Origin: Bordetella parapertussis
GTDB lineage: Bacteria; Pseudomonadota; Gammaproteobacteria; Burkholderiales; SG8-39
Assembly: GCA_945906975.1 (NCBI GenBank)
Contig: CAMDRY010000164.1
Span: 1-7,063, forward strand
Reading direction: 5' to 3'
Length of the DNA: 7,063 nt
Shown: positions 4,419 through 7,063 of the stretch, one piece after another
Layout: every line of letters starts with the position of its first letter
How positions within the stretch are numbered: the stretch's first letter is position 1
Position numbers and translations under genes: made by a program
Notes under the pieces: generated by a model
Databases searched by the model: none
What the model was told of the DNA's origin: nothing
Seen by the model: only the letters and a program-made list of their open reading frames with translations

Positions 4419-6509
4419 TCAGCGCAGCACCGCGCTTTTTTCTGCCACAGCGATCAGCGCCGCCGCATCCTCTTGCAGCAGAAATCCTTCTGCCATCGCG
4501 TGCGCCGCGGCCTTTTTCACTGCCGCCACATAGCCATCGTGCGAGCCATAGCGTTCCTCCAGCGACAGGCGTGGGTCCTGGCTGGCGCGTCGCTGCTCGA
4601 CATTGCGCGCGAAGGGAATCATTCCGCCTGCGTAGTAGCAGATTTGGTCTTTGTGAAAGCCGCCCGCCGCGACATTCCAGCCCAGATAGGTGCCGAGAGG
4701 CGCGCCGAGCAACACCACCGGCACACCACCGACTTCGTTGCCGTCAGCATCGACCTTGGGCGCCAACATCTTCAGGCTCTGCTTGACGCGCGGCGGTGCC
4801 AGCGACGCGATGCCGGAACCGTCGACCGCATTGAACTCGGGACCCCAGTCGTAGTCGTGCACCGGCATGATGAAGTTCGGCTCGGGCACGGTGGCGCGTA
4901 GCCCCGGGAGCGTGGGAAAGCCGATCGCCCCCTTGTTGGCGTCGGCCAGTTGCCCTTGCGCCAGCGTCGGGTAACGGCTGGGCGGAGGCGGCACGCCCTT
5001 CATCACCCAATTTCGGAAATGCACGCGCAACGCGTTCACGGTTTGCGCATGCGGCACGGGATTGGCCGGCAGTACGCCGGTGCCGAAATTGTTGCCCGGG
5101 CAGGCGACGCCGGTCTTGGGCAGACCGACTCCCGGTAGGCTGGTGTCGAATCCGCCCGCGCCGCCGCCATGCGTCGAGCTGGCGATGTAGTAGCGGCGGA
5201 TCGTGTCGGGCAGAGGCAAATCCGCCTTGGCATCCGCGCCCACCCATTCTGGTGTGAGCTTGAGCGCCCACACTTCGGCCGAGCCGAAATGCTCGATCAC
5301 CTTCGGGCAGGTGCGCGTCGCGGTGCAGCGATCGAGGATGCCGGCCGAAGGATGGCCGCGAACCGGATCCGGATGCGGCAACCACCACTGCGGGCCTTCG
5401 CTGCCCGCTTGATACAACTCCATCGCGCCATCGGGCTGCGCCCAGCGGAAATTCAAGGCGATGCGCCGCCCGGCGATGATGGGCCACATGCCCTCGTGCA
5501 CCATGCTGCCGTCTTCTGCCTGGTTGAAGCCGAGGTGCAGCCAGCCGCGCAGGTAATTTCCCGATTGCGACACGCCGCGCGCGATGCTGTGCGTAACGGT
5601 CATGGCGATCGGGTTCGGTGTACCCGCGTCATCGGCGGCGGCCTTCTTGAAAAACGCGCCGACATCGCGCCAGGCGGCAAAGCCGATGCCCAGCACGTAA
5701 GGGTCGGCGGCGGTGAATACCACCTGGTACAGGCGCTCGGCGTCGAAGCCGTTGTTCAGGCAGATCTGCGTCGGATCGGGGGTGCCGGGGAAGGGATTGC
5801 TCGCGTCGCAGCGCGCCCAGGCCCAATCGCTCGCGGGAATTTCGACTTCGTCGAATACCTCGCCGCGCTGGTTCTCGCCGCCGCGCGACACCAGCTTCGA
5901 TCTGGACGTATCCAGGCTCACCGGTTTGTACGGCACCGAATTGAACAGCACGATCAAGGGTTGCGATGCCTTGCCCGAACGATTGGCGATGCGCCCGAAT
6001 ACCTTGCCGGTGATGGGCGCGCCGCCCGTGCCTCGTGCGACCGGTACTTGCAGAAACTGATTGCCGGCGATGCTGGCTGCGGGCCGTACTGCGGTCCAGC
6101 CGCTGTTGTCGCCCTGCCAGGCGCTGGCGAGAACGATGTCGCCGAAGGAACGCTCCTGCGGTGGAAGCGCGATCGGCCGCCCGCGATTGGGCACGTTGTG
6201 CCACATCAGTCCGCTGGCGCGGCTCATGTCCACGGGCTTCTGGATCACGAACGTGGCGACATAGCGCACCTTGCCGTCGGCGTCCTTGGCGAGTTCGATG
6301 TCCTGGATGATGGCGTTGCCCGGGAGCTTCGGGTCGAGCTCGCCGAAAGCGCGGCCCGCCACTTGCTCGTAGGCGATGCCCGCAGCCGGGCTGCCTGCGG
6401 GCATGGGCAGCGTCTCGTCGATGACGATGCGTGTCACGCGTGCATCGACCGGGCTGCAAAGAGCGAGTGCGAATGCGCCGGCGGCCAGCGCGATCGGGAT
6501 GGTTTTCAT
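4419..6509 (-). CDS. Exported alpha/beta hydrolase domain-containing protein (large)
   Basis: This 696-residue protein starts at ATG 6509 because an excellent GGAGGG lies just upstream and a signal peptide follows: MKT, hydrophobic core 4-18, cleavage probably after VDA (23). The frame stays open upstream to 6704, but that part lacks signal character. The protein resembles the long secreted 'alpha/beta hydrolase domain' family (Pfam Abhydrolase_10 by recollection): GVSQSGNYLRGWLHLGFN at 312-329 with S314 as likely nucleophile, the family landmark, and SSTHGGG around H447 as candidate catalytic histidine. Cys pairs (e.g. 234/250, 395/401) would suit a periplasmic protein. Substrate is unknown; an esterase role is plausible but not shown. 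At nearly 2.1 kb it is exceptionally large for a cassette gene and looks GC-rich next to its neighbours, so it was probably captured from a different genome. Confidence 0.9.
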   Translation of the reverse strand: MKTIPIALAAGAFALALCSPVDARVTRIVIDETLPMPAGSPAAGIAYEQVAGRAFGELDPKLPGNAIIQDIELAKDADGKVRYVATFVIQKPVDMSRASGLMWHNVPNRGRPIALPPQERSFGDIVLASAWQGDNSGWTAVRPAASIAGNQFLQVPVARGTGGAPITGKVFGRIANRSGKASQPLIVLFNSVPYKPVSLDTSRSKLVSRGGENQRGEVFDEVEIPASDWAWARCDASNPFPGTPDPTQICLNNGFDAERLYQVVFTAADPYVLGIGFAAWRDVGAFFKKAAADDAGTPNPIAMTVTHSIARGVSQSGNYLRGWLHLGFNQAEDGSMVHEGMWPIIAGRRIALNFRWAQPDGAMELYQAGSEGPQWWLPHPDPVRGHPSAGILDRCTATRTCPKVIEHFGSAEVWALKLTPEWVGADAKADLPLPDTIRRYYIASSTHGGGAGGFDTSLPGVGLPKTGVACPGNNFGTGVLPANPVPHAQTVNALRVHFRNWVMKGVPPPPSRYPTLAQGQLADANKGAIGFPTLPGLRATVPEPNFIMPVHDYDWGPEFNAVDGSGIASLAPPRVKQSLKMLAPKVDADGNEVGGVPVVLLGAPLGTYLGWNVAAGGFHKDQICYYAGGMIPFARNVEQRRASQDPRLSLEERYGSHDGYVAAVKKAAAHAMAEGFLLQEDAAALIAVAEKSAVLR

Positions 6510-6772
6510 GTTGCCCTCCTGAGTATTCTGCTCTTCGGACACCTTGGCGCAGCGGCTCGCGCGCCTTCGTTCGACACCTTGCTCCCACGCGCGTCTGTGG
6601 TGGCCTCGAGAGTCATGCGCAAACAGTGCAGGAACGATCTTACTCCTGCTCATTCGAACCGTTGGTAATTCACAAAGTACCGCGAGCACCGAGCCAACGG
6701 CCATTGGCTTCCGGTCAGGTACGAGGACAATGAGTCCTCAGGACACGATCACTGACAGGGCTGCCGAGTGCC
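6510..6772 (-). other. Long leader of the large-hydrolase cassette
   Basis: About 260 bases separate the attC R' box from the hydrolase ATG, unusually long for a cassette. I see no second gene and no convincing -35/-10 pair. A compact hairpin sits at 6723-6739, and CCGTTGG/CCAACGG arms (6659-6665 and 6694-6700) could pair across a 28-base loop. The last bases hold the GGAGGG ribosome-binding site. The stretch may carry a promoter I cannot recognise or be a remnant of the source genome's upstream region. Confidence 0.6.
6723..6739. repeat. Inverted repeat in the hydrolase leader
   Basis: GAGGAC-AATGA-GTCCTC, 6-base perfect arms with a 5-base loop, 33 bases inside the cassette from its R' box. 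The right arm also belongs to GTCCT-C-AGGAC (6734-6744). No U-run follows on either strand, so it is not a classic terminator. Function is unknown. Confidence 0.4.
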
Positions 6773-6859
6773 ACCGAACGTTTTGTTCTGCGGCGGTTCG
6801 CGACGGCGGTTGATCTGGAGCGAATCTGGCGGCCCGTCCGCAGCAACAAAGGGTTGGGC
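6773..6859 (-). other. attC: attC site of the hicA cassette (87 bp type)
   Basis: On the minus strand, R'' is GCCCAAC (6859-6853) and R' is GTTCGGT (6779-6773; R' carries a C in the third conserved position). Inner arms TTGCTGCGGACGG and CCGCCGCAGAA pair with unpaired bases on the left arm. Same 87-base length and 79% identity to the site at 1418-1504. R'' begins five bases after the hicA stop. Crossover would fall between 6779 and 6778. Confidence 0.9.
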
Positions 6860-6863
6860 GTCT

Positions 6864-7063
6864 TCACAGAACCTCAGTGAACTCGTCCGGAGAAATATCC
6901 GCTTGGCGCAAGATGCCAGCAAGGGTGCCGACCTTGACCTCACTGTGCATCGGCACCACACAGCCTTTGGGTCCGCGCCGCATGATGACGTGGCTTCCCG
7001 ATTGACGAACCTTCGCGAAACCGAGACGCTCAAGGGCTTTGACAATTGCCGCCCCTGAAGTAC
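6864..7063 (-). CDS. hicA: HicA-family mRNA interferase toxin (partial, N-terminus off window)
   Basis: Read by hand on the minus strand; 65 residues and a TGA are present, and only a few N-terminal residues should be missing. The sequence shows the HicA (YcfA-like) double-stranded-RNA-binding-like fold: SGAAIVKALERLGFAKVRQ, then SGSHVIMRRG with the likely catalytic histidine of the GSH motif, VVPMHSEVKVGTLAGILRQA, and DISPDEF near the end. HicA toxins cleave mRNA independently of translation (known for the family). No hicB lies downstream: the attC follows five bases after the stop. The antitoxin must therefore be upstream, beyond 7063, or absent. Confidence 0.92.
   Translation of the reverse strand, partial: TSGAAIVKALERLGFAKVRQSGSHVIMRRGPKGCVVPMHSEVKVGTLAGILRQADISPDEFTEVL

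Larger units (their letters stand above)
1..7063 (-). mobile_element. Integron gene-cassette array (eight cassettes, two partial)
   Basis: Seven attC sites with RYYYAAC and GTTRRRY-type ends and imperfectly paired inner arms separate genes that all read on the minus strand. IntI recombinases cut attC between G and TT of the R' box (known mechanism), which gives these cassettes on the minus strand: beyond 7063 to 6779 (hicA), 6778-4294 (large hydrolase), 4293-3671 (brnTA), 3670-3036 (DUF433/DUF5615), 3035-2458 (RelE-like pair), 2457-1424 (small hydrolase), 1423-688 (higBA-like) and 687 to before 1 (RcsF-protease). In most cassettes the gene stop lies a few bases before, or inside, its attC. 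The bulged bases of the clearest stems fall on the left arm when read on the minus strand, the usual attC orientation, in agreement with the genes. No intI or attI is seen; they should lie to the right. A chromosomal array is inferred from the number of cassettes and the toxin-antitoxin content. Confidence 0.93.

Noticed and set aside
5169..6668. A 499-residue open frame on the plus strand
   Set aside because: It lies antisense to the well-supported 696-residue hydrolase, has no recognisable family, and long antisense frames are common opposite GC-rich genes.
6510..6704. A 65-residue N-terminal extension of the large hydrolase
   Set aside because: The start at 6509 has a strong GGAGGG and a signal peptide; the extension is Arg-rich and would bury the signal.
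1418..6859. The two 87-bp similar sequences as terminal repeats of a composite transposon
   Set aside because: They have attC box ends and internal pairing, lie directly after gene stops, and no transposase is present between them.
6749..7045. A 98-residue minus-strand frame at the right end
   Set aside because: It runs through an attC and is in the wrong frame for the clear HicA sequence.
1..7063. tRNA, rRNA, CRISPR or riboswitch
   Set aside because: No cloverleaf, rRNA core, regular spacer-repeat pattern or recognised aptamer was seen; the only repeated structures are attC sites and small operator palindromes.

Overview
This window is a run of integron gene cassettes. All genes I can support lie on the minus strand, and seven attC-type recombination sites separate them (682-750, 1418-1504, 2452-2508, 3030-3092, 3665-3722, 4288-4351, 6773-6859). 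No integrase gene or attI is visible. Because cassettes are read 5' to 3' on the minus strand, the integron platform should lie beyond the right-hand edge. The GC-rich sequence, the protein families and the attC style suggest a proteobacterium, probably gamma or beta. I cannot name a genus.

Layout in transcription order (right to left): (1) a partial cassette with a HicA toxin; (2) a very large cassette of about 2.5 kb with a 696-residue exported alpha/beta-hydrolase-domain protein; (3) a BrnT/BrnA toxin-antitoxin pair; (4) a DUF433 antitoxin with a DUF5615 PIN-like toxin (VapBC45-like); (5) a small antitoxin with a RelE/ParE-like toxin; (6) a 302-residue exported alpha/beta hydrolase; (7) a HigB/HigA-type pair with its own strong promoter and operator; (8) a partial cassette with a lipoprotein that joins an RcsF-like domain to a trypsin/HtrA-like protease. 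The last gene starts with TTG and was read by hand on the minus strand.

Five of the eight cassettes are toxin-antitoxin modules or carry a toxin, as expected in long sedentary chromosomal integrons, where such modules are thought to stabilise the array. The three other cassettes all encode exported proteins. The attC sites give internal proof of the cassette borders: in three cassettes the R'' box of the cassette's own attC is the exact reverse complement of the box at its 5' end, although the two boxes inside a single attC in the array often disagree.

The most novel items are the RcsF-protease lipoprotein, the attC sites that supply stop codons or C-terminal codons of toxin-antitoxin genes, and the apparently leaderless HigBA promoter. 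No gene-free stretch exceeds 300 bases. The longest, 6510-6772, is described as a feature.
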